A stretch of DNA of 64,000 nucleotides from Strigamia acuminata. Lineage: Eukaryota; Arthropoda; Chilopoda; Geophilomorpha; Linotaeniidae. The first letter of the stretch is position 1; the number at the start of each line of letters is the position of its first letter. The notes beneath the pieces were generated by a model, which made no database searches, had not been told where the DNA came from, and worked only from the letters and a program-made list of their open reading frames with translations. Location: NCBI GenBank assembly GCA_949358305.1, contig OX442319.1, positions 6,822,001 to 6,886,000 of the forward strand, written 5' to 3'. The position numbers and the translations under genes are program-made. Positions 1 through 9,607 of this stretch are shown piece after piece.

Positions 1-260
1 AATGGTTGCTTTTTATTTCTCTCCAAGTCTCATTTCTCTATACAACCAGAAAGCAATGTGCAGTGAGTAGAAAAATCCTCCTTCCTCCTCCTTGAACTCA
101 CCAGTGGCAGATCATCATGTGAAGCAGCAAGTTCAAGTCCAGTGTTTGCATTTCTTCAAGTCTTTGGCCAACTTCTGTGTATCAATTTTAGCCAAGCAGC
201 AGTCAAGTATTGCCGCCCCTCCTTCTGGCCTGGTTGTCGCCTGCGACCTTGCCAGAAACA
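1..260 (+). repeat. 5' LTR of element E, 3' portion only
   Basis: Identical by eye to 5233-5492, the end of the 3' LTR, and ends in CA at 260. Comparison with the 1358-bp 3' LTR implies about 1.1 kb of this LTR lies left of the window. Confidence 0.95.
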
Positions 261-263
261 ATT

Positions 264-284
264 TGGTACCGTGAACCAAGGATT
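264..284 (+). promoter_or_regulatory. Primer binding site candidate of element E
   Basis: A TGGTACCGTGA stretch begins three bases after the LTR end. Closely similar stretches follow the 5' LTRs of BEL-A, BEL-B and BEL-D in this window. The reverse complement ends in ACCA, as expected for the 3' end of a tRNA. I do not assign the tRNA species. Confidence 0.6.
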
Positions 285-1081
285 TCTTCCAGTTATCTCA
301 GTGGACCTTCATGTGTGCTGCAAAATTCATCAGTGGGTTTTGTTCTCAAGCTGTGCAAAGCTTTTATGTGTAAAGTGCCATTGAAGCTGTGCCACTACAG
401 TGAAGTGTATGCTCTCGTCAGCCTTTCACAGGCAAAAAAGTGGGTTTTTCAAGTTGGATTCTCAAATTGTCAAGATGGTCAAGATGTTTTTCAACTTGGA
501 TCAAGCAAGGCTTCGAGAGTACGAGCGATCCTGCACGACAATCAATTCCAAACACAACGCAATGTACATCCTACAAGAAGATTTGAAGAAATAATTATTA
601 AGAATTATTATTTAAATAGAATAATATCCGAATTTGCTGCTGTAATTATTTCAAAAAGAGTTTTTGATTAGAAACTGGTGTAGTTGGGGGGAGAAGAAGT
701 TTAAGTCTTAACCATTTGATAAAATTCTCGATTCCAGTTTGTGGAATTTAGAGAATATCCAGTGAATTAGTGAATAATACCAAGCTTTAGTGTTGGTATC
801 CCAATTTAAAACGAGTATCTAGTCAGAAACTCAATTGTGAAAATAAGAGAATTGTCAATTACCTTTAATTATTGAATTTTGGGGGTTAAATTGCCAATCC
901 TGTTAACATCTCGTGTGTTTCAATCCTGTTAACAGCTTGTGGATATCCATCCTGTTTTTGTGTGTTCAGTAAATCCTAGAGTGTAAAAGAATTAGACAAT
1001 TTCTTGTTAACCAATTTAGTCAGTTAAGTTGAGTTTGAATCCTGAACTGATCCTTGAATTCTTCATTTCTCGGTGAGGATT
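285..1081 (+). other. Untranslated leader of element E
   Basis: About 800 bases between the primer site and the start codon. Short ORFs exist (for example one at 210-671 that runs out of the LTR), but none resembles a known protein and I treat them as chance. A short CACAACGCAATGT stretch near 552 recurs in the BEL-A and BEL-B leaders. No other feature is seen. Confidence 0.6.
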
Positions 1082-4000
1082 ATGGCTACATTATCCGCTG
1101 CTGATCTCGAGGAAAAGGAGGTCATTTGGAAAGCAAAGGCTCAAGGAGCCGAGGATCTGCTGGGATCTTCAGTCAACATTCTAGACGGAGGAGAGCTGGA
1201 AGCCATGCAAATAACGGTTGACCAGCAATTGAGTGATCTCGCCGACGAATTGAAAGCTCTTAAAGACGAGTCAAAAAGAGAGGACTATTTAGCGGGGCTT
1301 CAACGAATTGAAGACATTAGAACCAGAGTAAATTTATTGAAGCAAAGAGCAAAAGTGTCTGGAAAAATGGCAGGGCAATTTGGTTCCCATCCGGGACAGA
1401 ATTCCAGTTTAAACCAGACGTCCGCTTCATCTAGGAGAAACACGAGATTGCCGAAAACCGACATTGCCAAATTTAGTGGCGATGCAACTGAATATAGAGG
1501 TTTTGCGAATTTATTCGAATCAGCAGTTGATCAGAACACGGAGCTTTCGAACGTGGAAAAGCTTATATATCTGAGGTCATGCTGCACTGGGGCTGCAGAA
1601 TCCGCAATCAAGTCGTACCCAATAACTGATGACGCCTACCCATTAGCGAAAAATACATTGGAGAGTCTATTCGGTTCTGAAAACACGCAGAGAAATGCGA
1701 TTTCAAAGATGATTAGGGAGTCGAAACCCGTTTTCGATCTCTACCCAATCGAGCCACTTAAAGCTCTATTCACGTCATTGGCATCTGCTGTCCGGACCAT
1801 GGCGCAACTGTCTGTGTCAGTTGACACTACTGGAACGTACCTTATTCCAGAGCTACTTAGAAAATTTCCACCGGAGATCTCCCAACGTTTTTACCGAAAG
1901 CATCAAGGAAAAGTTGATGATGTTAACGTTTTTCTGGACTTCGTAGCAACCGAGATACAACTGGCTGAATTGTCGGAAGAAAGCGTTCTCCTTAAGCGCG
2001 CTCATCTGAAGAAGTCAGAAAAATTTGAGAAAACTTCAAAGGAAACAAGAGAAAGACCAACTGGAACCATGTCCTCATTCGTGACTTCCGAGAATGGAAA
2101 ATTGAGTATGAATTCCAAGTCAAATCCAAACCGCAAACCCGCCTGCGCTTATTGTGATGGTGATCACGCACACGCAAATTGTGATGCGGATCTCGATGTA
2201 CCAGCGAGGATCGAAATAGTGAAGAAGAAACGACTTTGTTTCAACTGCTTGAGATATAACCACACAGCCAAAGAATGTACCGTGAAGTTTTGTTGTCGCT
2301 TGTGTGGTGGAAGACATCACACATCGATCTGCAACAAAAACAACAAAGAAAAAGCGATTACACCAAAAGAAGAAAACGTGTCTACTAATGTATCGCTTAC
2401 CGAGTCGGTGGAGATTCAACTGATGGTCTTCACTGCTCTTTTTGTGAAGAAAAATGGAGACATGTACCCCGTCCGCGGATTATTAGATCCAGGAAGCCAT
2501 CGCTCCTACGTCACGAAGAGACTAGTAAATAAATTCCGGATGCAAAAGATCGAGACACTACACACGATGACACAGTGTCTGCTCAACAAAAAGCCAGTTC
2601 CGACGACACATGATGTCTTTAGATTCGAACTACAATCAAGACACGGAACAAAAAAGACATCAATCCTTGCATTAGAAACCGACACACTCCCGAAAGTCAA
2701 AGGGATAATTGGAGCAGAAGCCATAAAGCAAGTCCAATCACTCGGACTTGAGATGGCTGAGATACATCCGTCAGAATCGGAAGACATTGACGTCTTATTA
2801 GGAAGCAACGCATGGTGGAAGATTTGTCAAGGTGGAAGCCGAAAAATCAACGACGAGTTGGGATTAATGGAGACAATTTTTGGGTGGATTCTAAACGGTC
2901 GACTGAAACCAAACAACCCGCTTGAAGAAAACATGGCAGCGTGCAACATTTCTTGCATGGCGGTCGAGTCCAAAGAAGAAGTGATCTCAAATCAACCTGA
3001 AAATGACGAAAACAAAATAGTCCAATTAATTCCGAAATCACTGCCCAACATGAATGGCGAACCCGGTGTGAATAAACAGACAGACGTCACACCTTCTTGT
3101 TTTGCCGCGAGCCTCTCCAGTGGTCTGGAGAAAGAGGAACTGGACACCACCCTCCAAAAAACGAAAAAGTCGTTCAAGGATGGAGGATTGGTCAACAGAA
3201 CTCCAAGCTCGGACATGAAGCCGGAATTACGAGGGCGAAATCAGTTAGAGTCAGGGAGAAAGAACGTCGAATTACTTACAAACCAAGTGCCCAGTTTACC
3301 CAAATTGTGTGCAATCGTGAGATGGAGTGGAAACGTGATTCTGAATTTCTGGAAAAAGAAAATTGATTTGTCAACCAATCAAAAGGGAATTCATCTCATC
3401 ATTGGTCCAATGTATGCGGGGAAAACGACCAAGTTATTGAAGCTTTTAGAAAAGGAAGAGAAGACGTCGTCCCTGCTAATTAAACACTCCAATGACGATC
3501 GTTACAGTAAAACCGAAGTCGTGACCCACGACGGTCATCGACGAGAAGCAATCGCGACCAGTAGCCTAACCAATGCTGTGGAAAAAACGAAATTAGTGAA
3601 GACAATCGGAATTGACGAAGGACAGTTTTTTCCCGACATTTTTACTTTTTCAAATGAAATGGCTGAGCAAAAGAAAAAGGTAATAGTCGCCGCATTAGAC
3701 GTCGACTTCAAGAGGAAGCCATTTGATCAGATATCCGAGTTAGTTCCACTAGCCGAGTCTGTTGTGAAACTACAAGCAAAATGTTATTTTTGCGGAGATA
3801 AAGCTGAATTTTCAAGACGAATTTCGCACGAAACCCGAGTCAAGATGATAGGAGGGATCGACAAATACAAACCAACCTGTCGAGTATGTTTCTCAAAGCC
3901 CATGAAGTCCCTAGAGACGAAAAGGAAAATCATCAACGGAATTATTCGACTTAGTTGTATGATTGTCAACCGAAGAATACCTCCGTGGATACCAAATTTG

Positions 4001-4099
4001 ATCCGTCAAAGAATCATGCCACCCAGAGTGGAATACAAAAAGGTGAAAGAGGTCTCCCAAATATTATCATCAAAGACCAGAAGTAATCAAACTAAATGA
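1082..4099 (+). CDS. BEL/Pao Gag-protease polyprotein fused to TK1-type thymidine kinase
   Basis: 1005 aa from the ATG at 1082. A GTG nine bases upstream is in frame but unlikely to be used. Residues about 120-270 are the BEL Gag region (DUF1759-like). CCHC/CCHH-type knuckles start at Cys355, Cys386 and about Cys404. The protease-like region (DUF1758-like) has LDPGS with Asp469. BEL similarity ends near residue 630. After a linker, residues about 770-945 form a thymidine kinase of the TK1 family: P-loop GPMYAGKTT at 775-783, DEGQFF at 845-850 with the catalytic Glu846, LVPLAESVV, and zinc cysteines 901, 904, 933 and 936. TK1 enzymes phosphorylate thymidine to dTMP with ATP. A basic tail of about 60 residues follows. 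There is no RT, RNase H or integrase. Inference: the kinase is packaged with Gag or freed by the protease and raises dTTP for reverse transcription. Domain identity is strong; the role is not shown. Confidence 0.93.
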   Translation: MATLSAADLEEKEVIWKAKAQGAEDLLGSSVNILDGGELEAMQITVDQQLSDLADELKALKDESKREDYLAGLQRIEDIRTRVNLLKQRAKVSGKMAGQFGSHPGQNSSLNQTSASSRRNTRLPKTDIAKFSGDATEYRGFANLFESAVDQNTELSNVEKLIYLRSCCTGAAESAIKSYPITDDAYPLAKNTLESLFGSENTQRNAISKMIRESKPVFDLYPIEPLKALFTSLASAVRTMAQLSVSVDTTGTYLIPELLRKFPPEISQRFYRKHQGKVDDVNVFLDFVATEIQLAELSEESVLLKRAHLKKSEKFEKTSKETRERPTGTMSSFVTSENGKLSMNSKSNPNRKPACAYCDGDHAHANCDADLDVPARIEIVKKKRLCFNCLRYNHTAKECTVKFCCRLCGGRHHTSICNKNNKEKAITPKEENVSTNVSLTESVEIQLMVFTALFVKKNGDMYPVRGLLDPGSHRSYVTKRLVNKFRMQKIETLHTMTQCLLNKKPVPTTHDVFRFELQSRHGTKKTSILALETDTLPKVKGIIGAEAIKQVQSLGLEMAEIHPSESEDIDVLLGSNAWWKICQGGSRKINDELGLMETIFGWILNGRLKPNNPLEENMAACNISCMAVESKEEVISNQPENDENKIVQLIPKSLPNMNGEPGVNKQTDVTPSCFAASLSSGLEKEELDTTLQKTKKSFKDGGLVNRTPSSDMKPELRGRNQLESGRKNVELLTNQVPSLPKLCAIVRWSGNVILNFWKKKIDLSTNQKGIHLIIGPMYAGKTTKLLKLLEKEEKTSSLLIKHSNDDRYSKTEVVTHDGHRREAIATSSLTNAVEKTKLVKTIGIDEGQFFPDIFTFSNEMAEQKKKVIVAALDVDFKRKPFDQISELVPLAESVVKLQAKCYFCGDKAEFSRRISHETRVKMIGGIDKYKPTCRVCFSKPMKSLETKRKIINGIIRLSCMIVNRRIPPWIPNLIRQRIMPPRVEYKKVKEVSQILSSKTRSNQTK

Positions 4100-4134
4100 T
4101 GGGTTGTTCGCACTTTCTTTTCGCCGGCAATCTA

Positions 4135-5492
4135 TGTTGCTAGCAACATAAAGGAAAGCTGCTAAACGTCTTAAAAATTAGTCATCTGGAATTATTAAAA
4201 AGGGTTTTTAATATTTATCTTAGATTGGGAATTTAATTAGACACTTATTTGAATATAAGTCTTCTTTGAGTTAGTTTGAGTGAATTTCTCAGTACTGGTT
4301 GATCTGACCGGATAAATCTGGGAAGAAAAGAGTTTTTACATTAGTTATTTATCCACTTAGAATTTATTTTCTATCTTGTTTACCTGTGTTATGCATGTTT
4401 TGATGTTTCCAAGTGTTTTCCTGTTTCCAGTCCACTACTGTCAATGTAGTGACAAGGTGTAATGATGCTCTCAGACAGCAAAAGGGTACTAGAATGAGAA
4501 ATGTATGTTATTATCAGTTTTAAGCTGTTTCAATCAATTTCTGTTTGTTTTCTGTATATTACTAACCAATTAAGCGTTTTGTTAACTTAGATTGTGTGTA
4601 GCCTGTCTAGTGAGCTAATTTCAAGCCTTTCTATCTTCCTGCAAGTGATCTCTGTTTACATTGTCGGCCATTACTGTGGGAGTGGTCTACTTGTATCTGT
4701 AAAGAGAGGAGAAAATGTTTAATCCCAAAGAGTTTTTGTGGGTTCTGATTAATAATTAATCACTTAATTATTATGCAATGTAAAAGTGTTAAGTTTAAGA
4801 TTTATCTGTGTTGATTTATAACTTAACTTCTGCACTTACTGTAAAGTTGCCAGCTCATTGGTCTAAAATGTCTTTACTTATTCTTTTCTCTATTTTATGA
4901 GTTGTTCAGTGTGTTTTAGAGTGAATAATTTAGTTCTCAACGAGCATTGTGGTTAGAGACTGTTGTTAATGTATACTTTTGCATTTAATGTCAAATACTT
5001 GCTGTTAGGCTTATGTGTTTTCAACTATTAACTTCTACGGTAGTTTTGTTGTGCCAGCAGTACTTATTTCTCTTTACAAGCACTTAGAGACCTCTGTAAC
5101 TTTAAGTGCAAGTGTCCTTATACAATGTGGAGATAGTTACACTTGTTGTTTCTTATTATTGTTAAAGTGTGACTTCTTTGTAATATCCTCGTGATTCAAT
5201 TGTAGTAGTCTTGTTAAGAATTTAGAGAATAAAATGGTTGCTTTTTATTTCTCTCCAAGTCTCATTTCTCTATACAACCAGAAAGCAATGTGCAGTGAGT
5301 AGAAAAATCCTCCTTCCTCCTCCTTGAACTCACCAGTGGCAGATCATCATGTGAAGCAGCAAGTTCAAGTCCAGTGTTTGCATTTCTTCAAGTCTTTGGC
5401 CAACTTCTGTGTATCAATTTTAGCCAAGCAGCAGTCAAGTATTGCCGCCCCTCCTTCTGGCCTGGTTGTCGCCTGCGACCTTGCCAGAAACA
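4135..5492 (+). repeat. 3' LTR of element E
   Basis: 1358 bp, starting TGTTGCTAGCAACA and ending CCAGAAACA. The start resembles the TGTTGCGAGCAA start of the BEL-A LTR, and the preceding bases (4111-4134, TTTTCGCCGGCAAT) resemble the sequence before the BEL-D 3' LTR. An AATAAA at 5229-5234 is a candidate polyadenylation signal. Confidence 0.9.
5229..5234 (+). terminator. Candidate polyadenylation signal in E 3' LTR
   Basis: AATAAA about 260 bases before the LTR end. The cleavage site is not determined, and other positions are possible. Confidence 0.35.
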
Positions 5493-5669
5493 CCTTTATC
5501 ATTTTCAACTGAATGCAGTTAGGCCTGATTTCTCATGATGCAGTTAGGCCTAGAGTTTGGGCTGAGAGGTCAACTTGTTTCATCAACCACTATACAGTCT
5601 CGGGCGGTCTCCAGAGTTTACAGACCAATTCGCCAGTATTCCTTGTGAGAGCCAAGGTTGTTTGCTACA
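5493..5669 (+). repeat. BEL-A copy 1 5' LTR, last 177 bp
   Basis: Matches 35907-36083 and 43467-43643, the ends of other BEL-A LTRs, and finishes GCTACA. It is separated from the rest of its LTR by the insertion of element E. Confidence 0.93.
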
Positions 5670-5683
5670 GGGAGCTGAGTTTT

Positions 5684-5704
5684 TGGTACCGTGATTCCAG
5701 GATT
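5684..5704 (+). promoter_or_regulatory. Primer binding site candidate, BEL-A copy 1
   Basis: TGGTACCGTGATTCCAGG begins 14 bases after the LTR end, an unusually long spacing. It is conserved at 36098 and 54716. Confidence 0.55.
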
Positions 5705-6349
5705 TCGTGCACGTTTGCGCAGCGTGTGCGTTTCAGTGGTCATTTGGGCGTTCAGCAAGTGGCTCAAGTGGTTTGGTGCGCGCCAGTTGGTTCGTCTTGT
5801 GCGGCTGGTTCCGCGAGCGTCCGGCATCAAGTGCGCACGCCAGAGAGTCACGTGAGAGCGGCCATGGACATCCTGAGTCTGCCAAGTAATTCACAACGCA
5901 ATGTGCAAGTTGATCAGTTGCTGCCACCTGAAAGAAGAAGATTATTTAGTTGATTAAAGTGGTTTTGGTTGGGTTTTTATTGGGATTACTTGATGTGCCC
6001 TCTCAGGGGGGAGGGGAAGTGTGTTTTTTTGCATTTAAGTAGCAATTTAAGTTTGTCTCGCTCTAGATAACTGCACAAGCAGGAGAGCACAGTTTAGAAG
6101 TAGTTAACAGGAAATAGTCTACTTTAGAGTTCAGGGAATTTTTGGGTGTTGCATCACTCAATTTCCTCAGCATAGAAAAGTTTAGCACCAGTTAAGAGAA
6201 TTTTTGAGTGTTGTGTCACTCAGTTCTTTAGTTTAGCAGTTAGTGTATTTGGTCACTGTTTGGCCAACTGGTACTTGTGTTTTGTCTGGTGTGTGTCTTT
6301 GGTTTTTGGCTGATTGATTGTCTTCACTTTCTGCCATTCCAGGTCTGAC
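5705..6349 (+). other. BEL-A copy 1 leader with repeated GTGTTGCATCACTCA-type motif
   Basis: Untranslated leader. Two imperfect copies of a 62-bp unit begin at 6136 and 6198, each holding a GTGTTG..TCACTCA core. The end of the leader (TCACTTTCTGCCATTCCAG, up to 6341) looks like a 3' splice site just before the start codon. A 146-codon ORF at 5513-5953 spans LTR and leader but is broken in BEL-B, so I do not call it a gene. Confidence 0.55.
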
Positions 6350-7985
6350 ATGGCTACAGGAGGTGGATCAAGGTCAGGATCAGGGAGAACGACGCCAACA
6401 ACGGTTGAGCAACAACCGCCAGAAGAAATGGACGTGTTGGCTGGTAGATTCACGACGATTGGAATCTCCTTGGATGCGGTTTTGAGAAGGTCTTTGACCT
6501 TAAAAGACACAGGAGAGTTGGAAGCCATAGAAATGGTCGCCGATGAAAAGATCATGAAAATGATTAACGACCTGAACACTATGCAGCCAAAGCTGACAAG
6601 GGAGCAGTATTTAGGATATCTAAGGGAAATCGAAGAGTTAGAGACACCGATTTCAGTTCTTAAAAGCAGAACACAGATGTCCAAGAAGCACGTGACTCAT
6701 TGGTCAGCTAACCCGGCAAATGCTTCAGCGTCAATGACCAATACGTCCCAGGGTTCGATTTTGAACCAGACCTTGTCACAGTCGACAAGAAGGCATAATA
6801 ATGCAAAGCTTCCTAAGTTGGAAATGCAGAAATTTAATGGAGATGTGACGACATTCCGTCCCTTCCTAAGCAGCTTTGACTCGGCGGTCCACAGCAACCC
6901 TGATTTATCAGAAATTGAGAAGTTGCAATACTTGCAGTCGCTGTGTACAGGAGAAGCCGCCATGCTGATCTCTGCATTCCCTTTAGTGGATGGTAATTAC
7001 AATTTAGCAAGAGAAGAGTTGGTCCGTTCCTATGGGGACGATGAAGCCCAGAGAGTGGCTCTGGTCAAGTCCATAAGGGACATGAGACAGGTTGCTGAGT
7101 TGCATCCGGTCAAAGCTGTCAGGACACAATTGACCAAGGTGTCCACTGCTATCCGCTTGCTGGAACAGTTGAGCGTTCCAGTACAGACTGCTGGTCTGCT
7201 TCTGGCACCAGACGTGCTGAGAAAATTTCCACCTGCCATGGTAATGAGGTTTTACCAGCAGCAAGGAGCTAAGACCTCAAATTTAGTGACAATTTTGAAT
7301 TTCTTTGCGGCTGAAGTTCAGCTCTTAGAGCAAATGGAAGACGTCATGGGAACAGGAGGTCTCGCAACAAAGAAAGACAAGTCTGGAAGTTCCGACAAGG
7401 ATAAAGATCAACGCAAGGGCACAATGTCTACATGCGCTACATCCAAAAGAGCCAAAGAGTCTTCTAGCCCAAAGCTGACCGTGGAAAGCGCAATTTGCAT
7501 TTTTTGCAAAGAAGGCCATGCCAACACCTTCTGTAAAAAAGAAATGAGCGTGGCAGAGAAGTCCACCATAGCCCAACAAAACAGACTTTGCTTCAATTGC
7601 CTGCAAGAAGGACACAGAGCAATGCGATGTCAGGTTAAAACCAGCTGCAGGACTTGCGGCGGACGACATCACTCGTCCATCTGCAGGAAATTGAATGCCC
7701 AGAGTAGAGGTGGTGTAGAGAAGCCCAAGGACGTGAGTGCAAACGTCTCCTTGGCGATCTCATCAACGCTTCAGTTGATGATATTCACAGCGGAGTTAAA
7801 AACAAAGTCTGGAGGTTCGCACACGATACGTGGCATGTTAGATCCGGGCAGCCATCGGTCCTACATTTTAAAGAGTGTAGCCGACCGGATACGGTTGAAG
7901 AGTTGTGGGTCGATCGAAGCCACCGCACAACGCCTCAATGAGGAGAAAGCTGGATCGGCGTCTTATGACGTTTATAGGATACTCC
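6350..7985 (+). pseudogene. BEL-A copy 1 Gag-Pol, N-terminal half (cut by BEL-D)
   Basis: From the ATG at 6350 the protein matches residues 1-545 of the intact BEL-A copy 2 product. It holds the DUF1759-like Gag region, three zinc-knuckle clusters and the LDPGS protease motif. At 7986 the LTR of BEL-D begins. The frame stays open until 8209, but those last residues are LTR sequence, not native protein. The protein resumes at 17408. The copy cannot make RT or integrase unless the insert is removed. Confidence 0.95.
7981..7985 (+). repeat. Target site duplication ACTCC flanking BEL-D
   Basis: The same five bases follow BEL-D at 17408-17412, and the intact copy (near 38395) has ACTCC only once. 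This proves that D inserted into BEL-A. Confidence 0.97.
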
Positions 7986-9548
7986 TGTTGCAGGTCAACA
8001 AGACAGAAGGAAAGGAATGGCGATGCGTATCCAAATTCAAGACACTTGAGCTCGCCCAAGGTCGTATGGCGTGGCTAGTACGAAAATCGCACTGGAGAGC
8101 AATAAATCCGCAACAAATGGCATTGTTGAACCGCTGGAACAATGTGGAGAACACCTGCACCAAGTATCCAATAGGTGGCGGAAACATAAGTTGGCCTGAG
8201 AAATTTTAAACTACTCACTACACATTGAATGTGTTTGAAAATAAGCCTAAAACAAGAGCTAATAAAACACAACACATTTATTCAAAGGTTGGTTAATAAC
8301 TGAAGAAATTACAGCAATTAGATTGGTTCTTAGAGAACCGCACATGCGCAGTACCGAATATGGCACGCGCCAGGCCGATAGCGGCGAAATACAGATACAC
8401 GAAAGAATTCGTTACCATGGTAACGGAGGAAACAAGATTACGGCAAAGTTGGCATTTGCTTAAAAATGCACTAAAAATACATTGAATTACATTGAAATGA
8501 CCACAAGAATGCGGTGAACAAAAAAGCTAATCACAACAATGTCCAAAAACACGTTAAACAATGAGATATTTGCAATAAACCGATCTCGGAAAGAAAGGAT
8601 TGACGATAGCCAATCACAGGCCAGGAAAATTACATAACGATCACATTTGAAATTCGATCGGTACAAAAGCACAAAATTATCAAAGAATACATACTGAATA
8701 ATAATGCAATGTAATAGTAAATGCAAATTATGTGATATAAAATACAAAAATAACGGTTACATTGTGTAATCGTCGCTTGGGACAAACATGGCGACCGACG
8801 AACATAACAAAGGTGTTGGATCAAACATGGCGTCCGGCGAACATAACATCGGCGGCAAAACTACACGTAAAATGAATGTAAAAACACTAAAATGTAAATA
8901 ATCAATAAAGTATCGATTAAATTATAAGAATAATTATCAATTCTCTTCACAAAACATCGGAATAAAATACACAGATTGAATAAATACGAATTTATCGGCC
9001 AAACGAACATTCCCGGCTGCGCTTTTATGGCAGACGGAAACGAACGTTCAAACCAATCAAACGGAACTTCCAAAGCAGTTTTGATGCATCTAGATAGAAA
9101 GAGCATGTTTTAATTAGTAGAAACGAATGTTTAATAAAATTCCAAATGATTAGAAAAGTACCAAACAAAAGGTTAGAAGGCGGAACCGTAACTTTACGGG
9201 AAACAGAAAATATGACTTCACTAGCATCGCAAATGTATGCTAGGAAACGAAATTTGCACCAAAACAGTTCGAAATCAATACAAACTCTCAAAAAACAAGT
9301 GAATAAGTCAATAAATGCACGGAATAAGATATTTGAAATCAATACAAAGCATAAACACTACTAAATATTGAAAAGTATGAATAAAAATCAAGTCAAAACA
9401 CTTTAATAAGCAATAAAAATCTGAAAAGTGAAAAAATACCAATTAGGCAAAGGAAATTAAAACACTTAAAGATTTTAATCAACTCAAAGTAAATGGTAAA
9501 AATATTGACAATAAAATAGCACAACAATCTCTACGCTGTCTTGCAACA
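7986..9548 (-). repeat. BEL-D 3' LTR (left on the plus strand)
   Basis: 1563 bp, matching 15845-17407. On the plus strand it runs TGTTGCAGG to CTTGCAACA. It contains a perfect 16-bp palindrome with GTTACC..GGTAAC at 8410-8425, a CATGCGCAGT site near 8344, and two CAAACATGGCG motifs at 8783 and 8822. Confidence 0.97.
8410..8425. promoter_or_regulatory. Palindromic X-box-like (RFX-type) site in BEL-D LTR
   Basis: CGTTACCATGGTAACG is a perfect palindrome and fits the animal RFX X-box pattern GTNRCC-N(0-3)-RGYAAC. It is present again in the other LTR at 16269-16284. Binding is inferred from the motif only. Confidence 0.45.
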
Positions 9549-9607
9549 GCGAATTGCCGGCGAGAGGACAGAGATGGAGAACCACGCAAAAAATCACAAA
9601 AAAAAAA

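Larger units (their letters stand above)
1..5492 (+). mobile_element. BEL/Pao-type LTR element E carrying thymidine kinase (5' end outside window)
   Basis: The element consists of the end of a 5' LTR (1-260), a primer-site-like stretch, an untranslated leader, one long ORF (1082-4099) and a 3' LTR (4135-5492). The 260 visible bases of the 5' LTR match 5233-5492 with no difference that I can find, so the insertion is recent. The Gag and protease regions are BEL/Pao type, but reverse transcriptase, RNase H and integrase are absent and a thymidine kinase domain is present instead. At 5493 the sequence passes directly into the inside of a BEL-A LTR. E is therefore inserted in that LTR, and the likely 5-bp duplication is CCTTT (5493-5497), whose partner lies left of the window. 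Mobilisation would need enzymes supplied in trans. Confidence 0.93.

Noticed and set aside
1073-1081. GTG start for the E polyprotein
   Set aside because: An ATG in good position follows nine bases later, and eukaryotic initiation at GTG is rare.
7986-8209. C-terminal extension of the BEL-A copy 1 Gag ORF
   Set aside because: These codons are the LTR of BEL-D read by chance after the insertion point.
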